From assembly GCA_029866025.1 (NCBI GenBank), contig JARXAD010000005.1:28301-92300 (forward strand): a stretch of DNA of 64,000 bases. Reading direction: 5' to 3'. Source of the DNA: Vampirovibrionales bacterium (GTDB lineage Bacteria; Cyanobacteriota; Vampirovibrionia; Vampirovibrionales; Vampirovibrionaceae). Shown piece by piece: positions 34,627 to 44,108 of this stretch. The notes beneath the pieces were generated by a model. That model saw only the letters and a program-made list of their open reading frames with translations. It did not search any database and was not told the origin of the DNA. Numbering within the stretch: position 1 is the first letter of the stretch; every line of letters begins with the position of its first letter. Made by a program: the position numbers and the translations under genes.

Positions 34627-36126
34627 GTGACGGTTCGAGTACGTATTGCCCCCAGCCCTACTGGTAATTTACACGTGGGTACTGCCCGCGCCGCCCTGTT
34701 TAACTGGTTGTTTGCCCGTCAGCACGAGGGTGGACGCTTTATTTTGCGTGTGGAAGACACGGACCGGGAGCGGTCGTTGCCGAGGTTTGAGCAAAACATA
34801 TACGATGGCCTCCACGCCTTGGGTCTGCAATGGGATGAAGGCCCCGATGTGGGGGGGGAGTATGGGCCGTATCGCCAAAGTGAGCGGTCGCACCTGTATA
34901 CCCAGTGGGCCGAAGCCCTTTTGGCGACTGGTAAAGCCTACTACAGCTATGAAACCGATGACGAGCTGGAAGCCATGCGGGAAAAGGCCAAATTAGCAGG
35001 CCAACCCTTTGCGTATCGTAAACCGTCTCCCCAAATTTTGGCCGCCCAAGCAGCAGAGCCCAACCGCCCCAAGAGCTTACGCTTTGAAATTCCACAGCCT
35101 TACGGCCCGGTAGTCTTAGACGATGCCGTACGTGGCGCGATTAGCTTTGACTCCGCTTTGCTGGGCGATTTTGTGATTTTAAAGTCGGATGGTGGGCCCA
35201 CCTACAACTTTGCCAACGTGGTGGATGACAGCCTGATGGCCATTACCCACGTGATTCGTGGCGAAGACCACGTAAGTAATACGCCACGCCAAATATTGTT
35301 GTACCAAGCCTTTGCTCAACTGGGTTCGGTGGATGGTACGCCGTGCTTGGTGACCCCTCCGGTGTTTGCCCACGCCAGCATGATTTTAGCCCCCGACCGA
35401 ACCAAGCTGTCTAAGCGGTTTGGCGCCACGGCTGTGGCCGATTACATCGCCATGGGCTACTTGCCCGAAGCCTTCTGTAATTTTCTCTCCCTGTTGGGCT
35501 GGTCGCCCCCAGAAGGTCAAGAAATTGGTTCGCTGCAAGAGTATGCCAAGCTGTTTAGCTTTGAGCGCATGGCTCAAAGTCCCGCTATTTTTGAAACCGA
35601 CAAGCTGAATTTTCTCAACAAGCACTATCTTAAGCAGTTGTCTCCACAAGAGTTTGCCGACGTAGCAGAACCTTTTGTGAAAGACTTGCCTTGGACGGAG
35701 TACAGTGCTGAAGACAAAATTGCTTTGCTCGAACGCGTCCGAGAACCCATTACCCTGCTTCGCGAGTTACCTGAAGCCTTGAGCTACTTCTTTGGTCCTA
35801 CCGTGGCCATTCCGCAAGAGATTACAGAGTCTGTGGTGAATACCGCTGACGGCAAAGCCGTATTGATGGCCTTTAAAGTGGCGTTGTCCGCCAATGCCTT
35901 TGACATGAGTAGTTTGGAAGCAGCAGCGGCGAGCATTAAGGCCTTTATTCCCCAGTTGGCTCCGCTTAAGGCCAAGGCCATACTATGGCCCATTCGGGCA
36001 GCGGTGTCTGGGCGTACCCATGGGGCGGATCTCAACGCCATCTTGTATTACTTGGGCCCAAAGCGCGTGTTAGCCCGTGTAGAAGAAGCATTGGCTGGTA
36101 AATCATCGCCGGTTTCTGTGGCTTAA
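34627..36126 (+). CDS. gltX: Glutamyl-tRNA synthetase
   Basis: Class I synthetase charging tRNA-Glu, used for translation and, in C5-pathway organisms, for heme precursor synthesis. HIGH-type motif in 'RIAPSPTGNLHVGTARAALF', the second in 'LAPDRTKLSKRFGATAV' (KLSKR). 'FILRVEDTDRERSLPRFEQN' and 'HVIRGEDHVSNTPRQILLYQ' are invariant blocks. Length 499 is usual. GTG at 34627 lies nine bases after AAGG and is preferred over TTG 34621. A terminator-like hairpin lies far downstream (36508). Confidence 0.96.
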   Translation: MTVRVRIAPSPTGNLHVGTARAALFNWLFARQHEGGRFILRVEDTDRERSLPRFEQNIYDGLHALGLQWDEGPDVGGEYGPYRQSERSHLYTQWAEALLATGKAYYSYETDDELEAMREKAKLAGQPFAYRKPSPQILAAQAAEPNRPKSLRFEIPQPYGPVVLDDAVRGAISFDSALLGDFVILKSDGGPTYNFANVVDDSLMAITHVIRGEDHVSNTPRQILLYQAFAQLGSVDGTPCLVTPPVFAHASMILAPDRTKLSKRFGATAVADYIAMGYLPEAFCNFLSLLGWSPPEGQEIGSLQEYAKLFSFERMAQSPAIFETDKLNFLNKHYLKQLSPQEFADVAEPFVKDLPWTEYSAEDKIALLERVREPITLLRELPEALSYFFGPTVAIPQEITESVVNTADGKAVLMAFKVALSANAFDMSSLEAAAASIKAFIPQLAPLKAKAILWPIRAAVSGRTHGADLNAILYYLGPKRVLARVEEALAGKSSPVSVA

Positions 36127-36662
36127 GACTTTTTAACATCCAAACGCAATACGTTTTTCTTTCATGCAGGCAATCTCACCCGTTTATTAAGCTCGTGTTG
36201 CGGGCTTGTCAATTAAGGGTCATGTGTGGTTTTAATAGTATAAGCAATACAAATGAGCCATTATTTGCTCTGTTGTTTGTGCAAGGTTGACGTAAACGTT
36301 AACCTGGTTCTTTTTTATCCTTTTCCTTTCATTAATTTTGTTTATGACCACCCTCCTTCCCTTACTATTGACTCTTCGCGCCCTGCAGCCTTTAACTGTG
36401 GGCCAGTGGTGGTGGCCAGGCTTAACCAAGCGAGGCTTCCGATGGCGTGGCGTGTAGCGGTTTGTAATCAATAATTTATAAACCCTTTCACAATCACTGT
36501 TTTATCCAACACCTCGCTAAACTCTTAGCGGGGTGTTTGCGTTTGTGGGGTTTTCTCGATTTATAACCTTTCTCCACGTGTTTAAAGAGGCTTCGACCAT
36601 CTTATTGATAAGGCCCCCTTTGGGGGCGTTCCGAAGAAAGATTTACGGGTTTTTATCCCTTC
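36127..36662. other. 536-base intergenic region after gltX
   Basis: No gene is convincing. A 37-codon reading frame at 36344-36457 contains three consecutive Trp codons but has no ribosome site. The main structure is the terminator-like hairpin at 36508. DNA from 36200 to 36350 is A/T-rich and probably holds promoter sequences, but I cannot pick a pair of hexamers. Confidence 0.4.
36508..36540. terminator. Strong stem-loop, probable terminator
   Basis: AACACCTCGCTAA (36508-36520) pairs along its full length (one G-T pair) with TTAGCGGGGTGTT (36525-36537), with loop ACTC. The stem is 13 pairs. The tail TTTGCGTTTG is a weak T-run. Confidence 0.65.
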
Positions 36663-37910
36663 ATGCCCAGTTTTATCCCAGCTTCTATCCAAAAACCACC
36701 GATGGCACCCCGCTTTAGCGGAGGGGTGTCTCTTAGCCCGTTGGTGAAACGTTTGGTAACCACGTTGGAAAAAAATGCGGCGGACTTGAACGCGGGTAAA
36801 TTTGCGGAAGACACTTTAAGCAGCTTGGGCAGCCGGCTGGTGGTGTCTACCTCTACCGCAGAAAAACTAGAGATTGCCCCCACCGAATTTTTAGAAAGTG
36901 TGGCGGTTTATTTTGGCTTAAGCGCCATGGCCAAGGGCATTGCCAAGCGGTTTGCCAAATTGGCGGGTATGGCTCAAGAGCATTTACTCAAACCCCTGGA
37001 TACTCTGCATCCTGCCGAGCTGATTGCCGCCATTCCAGCGCGGTTGGCCACCATGGTGCTGCCCTTTGGCACCATGCTGTTGGGGGTAGAAGGTCCCTTG
37101 ATGTACGGCAAAAATATTATGACCACGCGGCTGTTTGGTAAGGGCAGTTTTGAAGGCATGCTGGGAATGGGCTTAACCGATGATAGTGCCGCCACCATTG
37201 CAGAAACGGAAAATAAGGCCAAGCGTCGCTTAAAGCAGTGCGTTGTGGCAGTGGTGTCTACGTTGGTTGCGGCGGTGGGGTTGGCTAAATTTGGACCCAA
37301 GCTATTAAAGCGTCTCAATCCTGAACAATTAACCAAGCTTGCCAAAGGTTTGGGTGGTTTGGATTTGTTTAACCATGGTGGTGCCAGCCCCATGCTCACC
37401 AAAACCTTGCTGGGCGTTTATATGGGCCTCAGTAGCCTCATTTATCTCGATGCATCGCGTGGCGGCATTGAGCGAAAAGAGATTTTGCCTCGTTTTGCCC
37501 TCATCATTAGTTACCTGCTGTTCTTTAAAGACGCCATGGAAAAATATCAGATTTTTCCTCGCCTCAAGAACGTTTTCAACGGCTTGTTAACGACGACGAC
37601 CAATCGCCATGGGGTGGAACGAACCAGTGCCACCAGTCTGAAAGCTTTGCTAGAACAGCCCGCTTTTCAGGCACTGGAAAAAGCCACCCAATCCAAGGTG
37701 CTGCGCGCTAAAATGATTGGCTTTGCCATGCCCTACATTGTGGGCACGGGTGTGGTGGGCTTTTTAAATGCCGCCATGAATCGCTACTTTACCCGAGCAC
37801 GTATTACGGAGCAGCATCAAGCCATTCAGCACTTGGTTGAAACCAAGATGAAAACCTTTCAAGCCTCTCACTTACAAGGAACTTACTTGTCCAACACGCG
37901 GTCTGCATAA
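36663..37910 (+). CDS. Polytopic membrane orphan protein
   Basis: A 415-residue protein without a family I can name. It begins 'MPSFIPASIQKPPMAPRFSG', a proline-rich leader with RFSGG that resembles the FG motif of nearby orphans. Several hydrophobic segments occur: 'VAVYFGLSAMAKGIA', 'IPARLATMVLPFGTMLLGVE', 'VVAVVSTLVAAVGLAKFG', 'LTKTLLGVYMGLSSLIYLD', 'FALIISYLLFF' and 'FAMPYIVGTGVVGFLNAA'. Between them are basic linkers, so it is likely a four-to-six-helix inner-membrane protein. Start is the ATG at 36663 by reading frame; ribosome site is weak. Single-gene unit. Confidence 0.65.
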   Translation: MPSFIPASIQKPPMAPRFSGGVSLSPLVKRLVTTLEKNAADLNAGKFAEDTLSSLGSRLVVSTSTAEKLEIAPTEFLESVAVYFGLSAMAKGIAKRFAKLAGMAQEHLLKPLDTLHPAELIAAIPARLATMVLPFGTMLLGVEGPLMYGKNIMTTRLFGKGSFEGMLGMGLTDDSAATIAETENKAKRRLKQCVVAVVSTLVAAVGLAKFGPKLLKRLNPEQLTKLAKGLGGLDLFNHGGASPMLTKTLLGVYMGLSSLIYLDASRGGIERKEILPRFALIISYLLFFKDAMEKYQIFPRLKNVFNGLLTTTTNRHGVERTSATSLKALLEQPAFQALEKATQSKVLRAKMIGFAMPYIVGTGVVGFLNAAMNRYFTRARITEQHQAIQHLVETKMKTFQASHLQGTYLSNTRSA

Positions 37911-38130
37911 CCAAAGGTGTTTTCTGCCCTCTGTGTCCAACGCCAATCTTAGGCAATTGATGCGGTTGAGGCGCGTTGTAACAAAACATCCTTTATCCAT
38001 GCTCCAGCCCTCGGGAGTGTTGGCCGTTTATGGCACAATAGGCCCCAAGGGCGTCCTTTTAAGGGGTTTAAAGATAATGGCCTTTCTTTCCCAACCTCTT
38101 TACTTGTTTCGCTAATTTTGTGGAATTGTT

Positions 38131-39525
38131 ATGACCCTTGCAAGCGTATTGGAATCAGCATCAACAGCTCCCCTTTCTTCGGGAATTGAAGAGCGGCCCC
38201 TGCTGCCGTCATCTGATGAAGGCCGTTCGGACCGCCACTGCCGCTTGGGGGTGGATTTAAACCAATACCCGGCTGTGATTCAGCGGCAAGCCTTTCCTCA
38301 AATTATTTCCAAGCGAAATCGTGGCTTAGGGTGGCCCATTGCACGGGCCCTCACGGCCTCAACCCTTGGGCAGGTGCCCAACCCCGTGATGCTGACCCAC
38401 ATTGTGACAACGCGGTGCAATTATTTGTGCAGCTTTTGCAGCTTTGCCGATACCTTAAACGCTAAAACCGATGACCTGACGGTAGATGAGATTGAACGGG
38501 TGTATGCCACCATGGGCAATAACCTCAATACCATTGTGTATTCAGGGGGAGAAACGACCTTAAACCGCCAGTTGCCAGAAATTATTGAGTCCGCCTACCG
38601 AAATACCCCTGTCAAATCCGTGTATATTATTTCTAACGCGTGGAAACCCAACCACTTGGTGGAAATTACCCATCAAGTATTGCAACGTTGCCCAGGTTTG
38701 CACCTTACGTGGAGCCTGAGTATTGAAGGTCCCCGAAGCCATAACAACACGGAGCGCCGTACCCATGCCGAAGGCTGGGACGCTTGGCAAAACACCATCG
38801 ATACGATGGAGGCTCTCAAGGCCATTCGCCAGCGCTTTGGCTACGACCAGCTTAATGTGCAGTTGTGTACCGTGTGCACGCCCGATAATCACCACCTGCT
38901 GCCCGAATGGTACCGCACGGTGCGTGATGACTTGCAGCCCGACAAGTGGAACCTGAACCTGATGCGCAAAAGCGTGCAAATGGGTGAACACGCCATGAAA
39001 AGCTTTGAAGAACGTCGGCAAAGCGGTGCCCTAGAGCCTTTTGAAGCAACATACTTGGCCATTACGGAACGCGTGCGCCACGATGTGGTAAGCGGCCGCT
39101 TAAAGTTTTTATACAACACCGATTTTCCCCTCGATGGTGCCCTTAAATCCGCGGTGGATTTGCTAAGCCAAGAGGCCAATCGCAATACGGTGATGCAGGC
39201 CAAGCAATCTTTTGGGTGCAAAGCCGGCAGCATGGGGGCTTATTTAAGCAGTACGGGTTTGGTCAGTGGGTGTGAAGAGTTTGCTCATAATCCTATTGCC
39301 AATAAAGCCTTTGGCAATGTGCGCGACGTGGATTATGACTTCCAAGCCCTGTGGCGTAGCCCAGAAGCCAGCGCCATTCGTTGCAAGGTGGGCAAATCCA
39401 GCGAATGCAATGGGTGCACCTTGGAAAGCCAGCGGAATTACCCCGCCATTCTGGTGTCGCCTCAATCGCTGGTGCAGGCGGCGGTGTTGGGTACTCAACT
39501 ACTGGTTAAAACGCCCACACCCTAA
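38131..39525 (+). CDS. Radical SAM protein with C-terminal cysteine-rich (SPASM/twitch-like) region
   Basis: The [4Fe-4S] motif C-x3-C-x2-C is in 'VTTRCNYLCSFCSFADTL' (C96, C100, C103), followed by 'VYSGGETTLNRQLPEI', the GGE motif that binds SAM. The last third has further cysteines: 'FGCKAGSMGAYLSSTGLVSG' then C-E-E-F, and 'CKVGKSSECNGC', suggesting an auxiliary cluster as in SPASM proteins. An 80-residue N-terminal extension is unusual. No peptide substrate gene is adjacent, so a role in peptide modification is not established; lipid or cofactor chemistry is equally possible. The next gene is an MBL-fold hydrolase on the same strand. Confidence 0.8.
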   Translation: MTLASVLESASTAPLSSGIEERPLLPSSDEGRSDRHCRLGVDLNQYPAVIQRQAFPQIISKRNRGLGWPIARALTASTLGQVPNPVMLTHIVTTRCNYLCSFCSFADTLNAKTDDLTVDEIERVYATMGNNLNTIVYSGGETTLNRQLPEIIESAYRNTPVKSVYIISNAWKPNHLVEITHQVLQRCPGLHLTWSLSIEGPRSHNNTERRTHAEGWDAWQNTIDTMEALKAIRQRFGYDQLNVQLCTVCTPDNHHLLPEWYRTVRDDLQPDKWNLNLMRKSVQMGEHAMKSFEERRQSGALEPFEATYLAITERVRHDVVSGRLKFLYNTDFPLDGALKSAVDLLSQEANRNTVMQAKQSFGCKAGSMGAYLSSTGLVSGCEEFAHNPIANKAFGNVRDVDYDFQALWRSPEASAIRCKVGKSSECNGCTLESQRNYPAILVSPQSLVQAAVLGTQLLVKTPTP

Positions 39526-39566
39526 AGGGTGTTTATTTAGTGGGTATAGCGAATTGGAGTGACGGC

Positions 39567-40289
39567 GTGGCAAACGAGTATCCAAATGCAGAATCATTGG
39601 CGGTGGCCCCAGATCCAGTTATTGAGACCCCCACTGGGGGCTACCATATTGAGACCTTTGCTGTGGGGCCGTTGCAGTGCAATTGCACCATTGTGGGCCA
39701 CAAAGCCAGCGGCACAGCCGTGGTGATAGACCCCGGAGGCAATGCCAAAAAGATTTTGGCCAAGTTGGAAGAGCAAAACCTAAAGCTGGTGCGGGTGCTG
39801 CACACCCACGCCCACTTTGACCACTTTTTGGCGAGCGGCCAATTGCGCGCCGCCACCCAAGCCCCGCTGGCGCTTCACGAGCATGACCGGTTTTTGTGGG
39901 ACATGCTGCCCATGCAGTGCCAACTGTTTGGCGGCGAGATGCCCAAAAGCCCCATGCCACCGCCTGATGAAACTTTGGAGCACGAAGAGCCCTTGGCCAC
40001 CAGCTGGGATGATGCCTTGCAGGGCCAGTGCATTCACACGCCGGGGCACACGCCGGGCAGTTGTTGCTTTCATTTTCCTCAGGCTCAGTTGTTGTTGGGA
40101 GGCGATACCTTATTTAAAGGCAGTGTGGGACGAACCGACTTGTGGGGTGGTAATTTTAAACAGCTGGAAGACAGTATTCAAAGCCGCCTGTACACCTTGG
40201 ATGAAGCTACCACCGTGATAGCGGGCCACGGGCCCAGCACCACCATTGGTCACGAGTTGCGCCACAACGCCGTGGTACGTTGGGGATAA
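39567..40289 (+). CDS. Metallo-beta-lactamase-fold hydrolase (glyoxalase II-like)
   Basis: A 240-residue MBL-fold enzyme. Metal ligands: 'LHTHAHFDHFLASGQL' (HxHxDH), 'HTPGHTPGSCCFHF', 'LLGGDTLFKGSVGRTDL' and the final 'AGHGPSTTIGHE'. This set matches the YcbL-type subgroup of glyoxalase II-like thioester hydrolases. GGAG lies seven bases before GTG 39567, which I prefer to GTG 39540. It ends at the base before the stop of the convergent PhzF gene. A role in methylglyoxal detoxification is possible but not proven. Confidence 0.85.
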   Translation: MANEYPNAESLAVAPDPVIETPTGGYHIETFAVGPLQCNCTIVGHKASGTAVVIDPGGNAKKILAKLEEQNLKLVRVLHTHAHFDHFLASGQLRAATQAPLALHEHDRFLWDMLPMQCQLFGGEMPKSPMPPPDETLEHEEPLATSWDDALQGQCIHTPGHTPGSCCFHFPQAQLLLGGDTLFKGSVGRTDLWGGNFKQLEDSIQSRLYTLDEATTVIAGHGPSTTIGHELRHNAVVRWG

Positions 40290-41093
40290 CTATTCTGTCA
40301 GGTGTATTTGCCCTGAACTAAACAAACGTGCAGTGCCACCTAGTTTTAGCCGTGTGGGCCAAAGCTGGCATTGTAATTCTCCCCCTCGTGCAGAGAGCTG
40401 TTTGGCTTTTAAAGCGTTTTTCCCCAATTTCTGCGCCCAATAAGGCACCAACATACAGTGGGTCGAGCCCGTCACAGGGTCCTCATCAATACCAATTTGG
40501 GGGCAAAAAAAGCGAGACACGAAATCGTAATCGCTATCAGGGCTTGCTTGTGCCGTAATAATAACACCACGGTAGGGTAACGCCGCAATCCGTTCAATGC
40601 AGGGGTTAAATTCAGCCACGGTAGCTTCGTTAGGAGCCACCACCAATAAATCCTTTCCCGCTTGAATGTCCAGAGGCTGAAACCCAAGAACATCTTGAAT
40701 CATAGCGGTGTGCTCGTTGGCTGGCTGAAATTCCCATAGAGGGAAATCCATCCACACAGTGCCATTGATATTTTCTAAAAATAAATCGCCTTCGGTTTGG
40801 GTGCAAAAGCGGAGGCGCTGGGGTACTTTGGTTTGAGTCGTAAATAATACAACAGCGGCCGCCAATGGAGCATGGCCACACAGCGACACTTCATGAGTGG
40901 GGGTAAACCAACGAATATCGTAGGTTTCATTATCCACGGGCCACACAAAGGCTGTTTCAGACAGGTTGTTTTGAGCGGCAATGGATTGAAGAATGTTAGG
41001 TGCTGTGGGGGACTGCATTATACAGACAGCGGCAGGGTTTCCGTTAAAGGCCTGCTGAGTAAAGGAGTTAACTACGTAAAAAGGAATTGGCAT
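40290..41093 (-). CDS. PhzF family isomerase-like protein
   Basis: A 267-residue member of the PhzF/diaminopimelate epimerase-like fold. Typical blocks: 'YVVNSFTQQAFNGNPAAVCI', 'NNLSETAFVWPVD' with the catalytic Glu, 'RWFTPTHEVSLCGHAPLAAA' and 'FFCPQIGIDEDPVTGSTHC'. No phenazine genes are present, so the metabolic substrate is unknown, as with most PhzF homologues. It is the last gene of the minus-strand tatD set, following the aldehyde dehydrogenase by two bases. Confidence 0.9.
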   Translation of the reverse strand: MPIPFYVVNSFTQQAFNGNPAAVCIMQSPTAPNILQSIAAQNNLSETAFVWPVDNETYDIRWFTPTHEVSLCGHAPLAAAVVLFTTQTKVPQRLRFCTQTEGDLFLENINGTVWMDFPLWEFQPANEHTAMIQDVLGFQPLDIQAGKDLLVVAPNEATVAEFNPCIERIAALPYRGVIITAQASPDSDYDFVSRFFCPQIGIDEDPVTGSTHCMLVPYWAQKLGKNALKAKQLSARGGELQCQLWPTRLKLGGTARLFSSGQIHLTE

Positions 41094-41095
41094 AA

Positions 41096-42532
41096 TTAAA
41101 AGGTAGGATCCACGACGAGCGTTTTGAGGGTGCTGAACTCGGCAATGCCTGTCATTACGCCTTCGCGGCCAAAGCCGCTGGCTTTCACGCCCCCATAGGG
41201 CAAGTAATCCAGCCGTGTGGTGGGCACGTCGTTAATCAGCACGCCACCCACGTCCAGTACCTCAAAGGCACGCTGGGCCTTGTGCCAATCGGCGGTATAA
41301 ATGCCCGCTTGCAAGCCGTAGTCGCTATCGTTGGCCAAGGTTAGGGCGTCTTCAAAGTGGTCGTAAGGGCTCAGGGTCATGAGTGGCGCAAACAGCTCTT
41401 CGCGATTGATGCGCATGCTGGGGGTGGTGCGGTCAAAAATAGTGGGGTTCATGGTGAGGGCGTTGTAGGTATTGCCCCCGTACACCACGTTACCGCCCTC
41501 GCCAATGGTTTCCTTAATCAGCTCGCGGGTTCTAATAATATCTTCGGGGGTAATCATAGGTCCAATGTCGGTTTCGGGCAGTAGTGGATTGCCTACGCGC
41601 AAGCTGCGTGCTTCGGCAATCAAGGCTTTGGTGAAGGTGTCTGCCATGGAAGCGTTTACAAACACCCGCTGAACCGAGATGCACGTTTGGCCGCTAAAGC
41701 CAAAGGCTCCTTGGGCAATCCGTCGTGCGCAGCGCTGCACATTATCCTCACTCACGTCTTCCACAATGCAGGCCGCGTTTCCGCCCAGTTCCAAGGTCAT
41801 GGGCTTTTGGCCCACGTGGCTGTACAAGTGCCAACCCACAGCACTGCTACCTGTAAAAGTTACCTTGGCAAAAGCGGGGTGACGCACCAAAGCCTCGGCC
41901 ACATCGTTTTCGGCAGGCACAATGTTAATGGCGGTGTAGCCACTTTCCACGGCTAATCGACCTAAGTATAAAGCTGTGAGTGGTGTTTTACTGGCTGGCT
42001 TTAAGGTCAGTGAGCATCCGGCGGCAATGGCGGGGGCTAATTTGTGTACCACCAAGTTGAGAGGGAAGTTATAGGGCGTAATGGCCAGCACCGGCCCAAT
42101 AGGGAAGTATTTCAGGGTGGCTTCGCGCCCGCCGCTCCGAACCACGCGGTTTTCGTGAGTCGTCACTTGGTTGGCGTAGCCGCGGCAAAGTTCCACGGCT
42201 CGCTGTACTTCTAACATGCTTAGGGTGATGGGTTTACCACATTCCAGGGTAATCAGTTTGGCCAGCGATTCGCTGTGATCCACCAATTTGTTGGCCAACT
42301 TGGTGAGAATTTCGGCTCGTTGCTCGCCTGTGGTACGCCGGTGATTGTGAAAGCCGGTGATGGCCATCTCGGCCACGGTGTCCACGCCTTCTAAGGTCAG
42401 TTGGTGGCAGGTGCCCACTTTAGTAACGGCGTCGCCGGGGTAAATGACGGACAGCACCGGCAATGACGGTTTGTGGTACGCCTGCCCTTCCAGTAACAAC
42501 GATTCGGGCTGCTCGGTGGACATCATTAGCAT
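41096..42532 (-). CDS. NAD(P)-dependent aldehyde dehydrogenase
   Basis: An ALDH-superfamily enzyme of about 479 residues. Cofactor and active-site blocks are complete: 'ITPYNFPLNLVVHKLAPAI', 'LKPASKTPLTALYLG', 'VTFTGSSAVGWHL', the Glu in 'MTLELGGNAACIVED' and the nucleophile in 'FSGQTCISVQRVFV'. 'INREELFAPLM' is also conserved. It most resembles the GapN/phosphonoacetaldehyde group, but substrate cannot be fixed. ATG 42532 is favoured because earlier in-frame codons overlap the preceding gene; ATGs at 42526 and 42523 are alternatives. It belongs to the tatD operon. Confidence 0.88.
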   Translation of the reverse strand: MLMMSTEQPESLLLEGQAYHKPSLPVLSVIYPGDAVTKVGTCHQLTLEGVDTVAEMAITGFHNHRRTTGEQRAEILTKLANKLVDHSESLAKLITLECGKPITLSMLEVQRAVELCRGYANQVTTHENRVVRSGGREATLKYFPIGPVLAITPYNFPLNLVVHKLAPAIAAGCSLTLKPASKTPLTALYLGRLAVESGYTAINIVPAENDVAEALVRHPAFAKVTFTGSSAVGWHLYSHVGQKPMTLELGGNAACIVEDVSEDNVQRCARRIAQGAFGFSGQTCISVQRVFVNASMADTFTKALIAEARSLRVGNPLLPETDIGPMITPEDIIRTRELIKETIGEGGNVVYGGNTYNALTMNPTIFDRTTPSMRINREELFAPLMTLSPYDHFEDALTLANDSDYGLQAGIYTADWHKAQRAFEVLDVGGVLINDVPTTRLDYLPYGGVKASGFGREGVMTGIAEFSTLKTLVVDPTF

Positions 42533-42567
42533 GGCAAGGGTTTTTCTAATGGTTTTTGTAATAGAGG

Positions 42568-43854
42568 CTAGGGCGATAACTGACGGAGGTCTGTCTGCCA
42601 CTGGGTCACAACGGCGGGTACCGATATTGTAACCAATAATGCGCTTTGAAATGCACGATCCGATAGGGCGTTGATGTCTTTTTGGCGGGGATGGAGGGGC
42701 AAGGCTTGCGTGGTGGCCAACAGTTGGGTGGCGCTAATGGCGCGGGCTTTATCAATGGGCGTGGCGGTTTGCCTAAAGAAAGGATTACTTAACGCCGATT
42801 GGATAGAAGGCAACACAGGGGCGGCTTTGGCCAACGCCAGTTGGTTGGCGGCATTGGTAAGATGCAAGGCTAGTTTTACCGCCAGCTGTGGGTACTGGCT
42901 TTTGCGCGGCACGACGAGGAGCATCTCACTAAAGCCACGGCGGCTGGGCACGGCCAAAAATTGGGGGGCAATGGTGGTGTTTTGATAAACCTCCGGGGCG
43001 TTTTCTTCAATCATGGTTAAAAAATTAGCGCCTGCGGGCATGAGGGCCAAAGTGCCCGATTGATACCGATCCACAGCGGCTTGGGGGCCTTCTGTCAGGG
43101 CTTCGGCGGGAATGAACCCTTGTTGGTACAAACCTACCCAGTGGGCTATCCACCGGTGAACGGCGGGTTTTTCCAGTTGAACGGCTAATTGTGTAGGCTC
43201 GGTGGTGTCAATCAAGCCCGCTTGAAAGAGGGCTTTCAGGCCGTTGCCGCTTTGGGTCAGGTTGGGCATCACCGCGTAATAGCCTATGTGCTGCTTATTA
43301 AGGCTTCGGGCCAAGACCTCCACGCCCTCCAGTGTGGTGGGAATGGTTGATGAGCCCAGTATAGCCTTATTGGCAAAGGTAATGCTGCTGGTAAGGTACC
43401 ACGGCAACCCAAAAGTGATGGGAGAAGCTGTTTTATCCAGTTGCATACTGGCTGCTTGCCACGCCACGGGTAAATAGGTGTGCTGAATGGCCTTGGGGAC
43501 GGCGGTGTTCATGTCCACCAAGGTACCCCGGTAAGCCAACAAGGCGGCAAAATCGGGGTTCAGGTTAACGACATCGGGTACAGTGGGGCTAAGCAGTGCT
43601 GTGAGGGTCCGTTTCTCGCCTTGAGAGAAAGGAACGTCTACCCAACGGACAGAAACGTTGGGGTGATGGGCCTCAAAGTCATTGAGCATGGGCTGAATGA
43701 TGGCCTCAAAGGATTTGAGTTGGAGGGTCCACAGTTCTAGGGTAATGGGGGCATTTTCTTCCTGCACAACGGGGGAAGATTGGCAGCCAACAACCGTTGT
43801 CATGAATGCTAGCGACACAAACCATGTGAAGAGGTTGCTTTTAATGTTTGTCAT
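42568..43854 (-). CDS. ABC-type extracellular solute-binding lipoprotein (sugar family)
   Basis: A 428-residue binding protein. The signal peptide ends in a lipobox, 'FMTTVVGCQSS', so Cys is lipidated and the protein is anchored in the envelope. The mature N-terminus 'PITLELWTLQLKSF' and 'NDFEAHHPNVSVRWVDVPFS' match family 1 (MalE/UgpB-like) sugar-binding proteins; 'LMPAGANFLTMI' is another usual block. No permease or ATPase gene is adjacent, so either these lie elsewhere or the protein is a sensor. Its start overlaps the preceding stop by four bases. Confidence 0.85.
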   Translation of the reverse strand: MTNIKSNLFTWFVSLAFMTTVVGCQSSPVVQEENAPITLELWTLQLKSFEAIIQPMLNDFEAHHPNVSVRWVDVPFSQGEKRTLTALLSPTVPDVVNLNPDFAALLAYRGTLVDMNTAVPKAIQHTYLPVAWQAASMQLDKTASPITFGLPWYLTSSITFANKAILGSSTIPTTLEGVEVLARSLNKQHIGYYAVMPNLTQSGNGLKALFQAGLIDTTEPTQLAVQLEKPAVHRWIAHWVGLYQQGFIPAEALTEGPQAAVDRYQSGTLALMPAGANFLTMIEENAPEVYQNTTIAPQFLAVPSRRGFSEMLLVVPRKSQYPQLAVKLALHLTNAANQLALAKAAPVLPSIQSALSNPFFRQTATPIDKARAISATQLLATTQALPLHPRQKDINALSDRAFQSALLVTISVPAVVTQWQTDLRQLSP

Positions 43855-44108
43855 AGAGCCACTCCTTGGAGTGGCGGCCAGTCAAAGTCTCGGAAGACGC
43901 GCATGACCACAAAGCGCTCGCGCGACAGCTTCATGGGCACGTCCATGTTGTCGTCTTTGTTGGTAGCGGTTAGCACCAAGGCAATGTCGGAGCCAGTGCG
44001 GTAGTTGAGGCTGTCGGGTATGGGGATGATCTCGTGGGCAATGGCTTGTTCTGTTAGCCATGCGCTGGCTTTGCGCGTATCGCCAGGAGACGGCAGCACA
44101 ATCAACAT
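43851..44108 (-). CDS. Small DUF3343-like protein
   Basis: An 85-residue protein: a first strand 'MLIVLPSPGDTRKASAWLTE', helix, then 'AIAHEIIPIPDSLNYRTGSD', close in layout to the DUF3343 (putative Se/S carrier-like) family, whose members have IPxPxx and usually a Cys-Gly; here that Cys is replaced. It overlaps TatD by seven bases upstream and the lipoprotein gene by four bases downstream, so it is translated as part of that operon. Family assignment is tentative. Confidence 0.55.
   Translation of the reverse strand: MLIVLPSPGDTRKASAWLTEQAIAHEIIPIPDSLNYRTGSDIALVLTATNKDDNMDVPMKLSRERFVVMRVFRDFDWPPLQGVAL

Noticed and set aside
36253..36474. 73-codon frame after gltX
   Set aside because: Composition is random, no ribosome site, and it overlaps another short frame without support.
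36663..37910. Membership of the membrane orphan in the FG-motif family
   Set aside because: Its leader has R-F-S-G-G rather than x-F-G, in a proline-rich context further from the start; I list it only as a possible variant.
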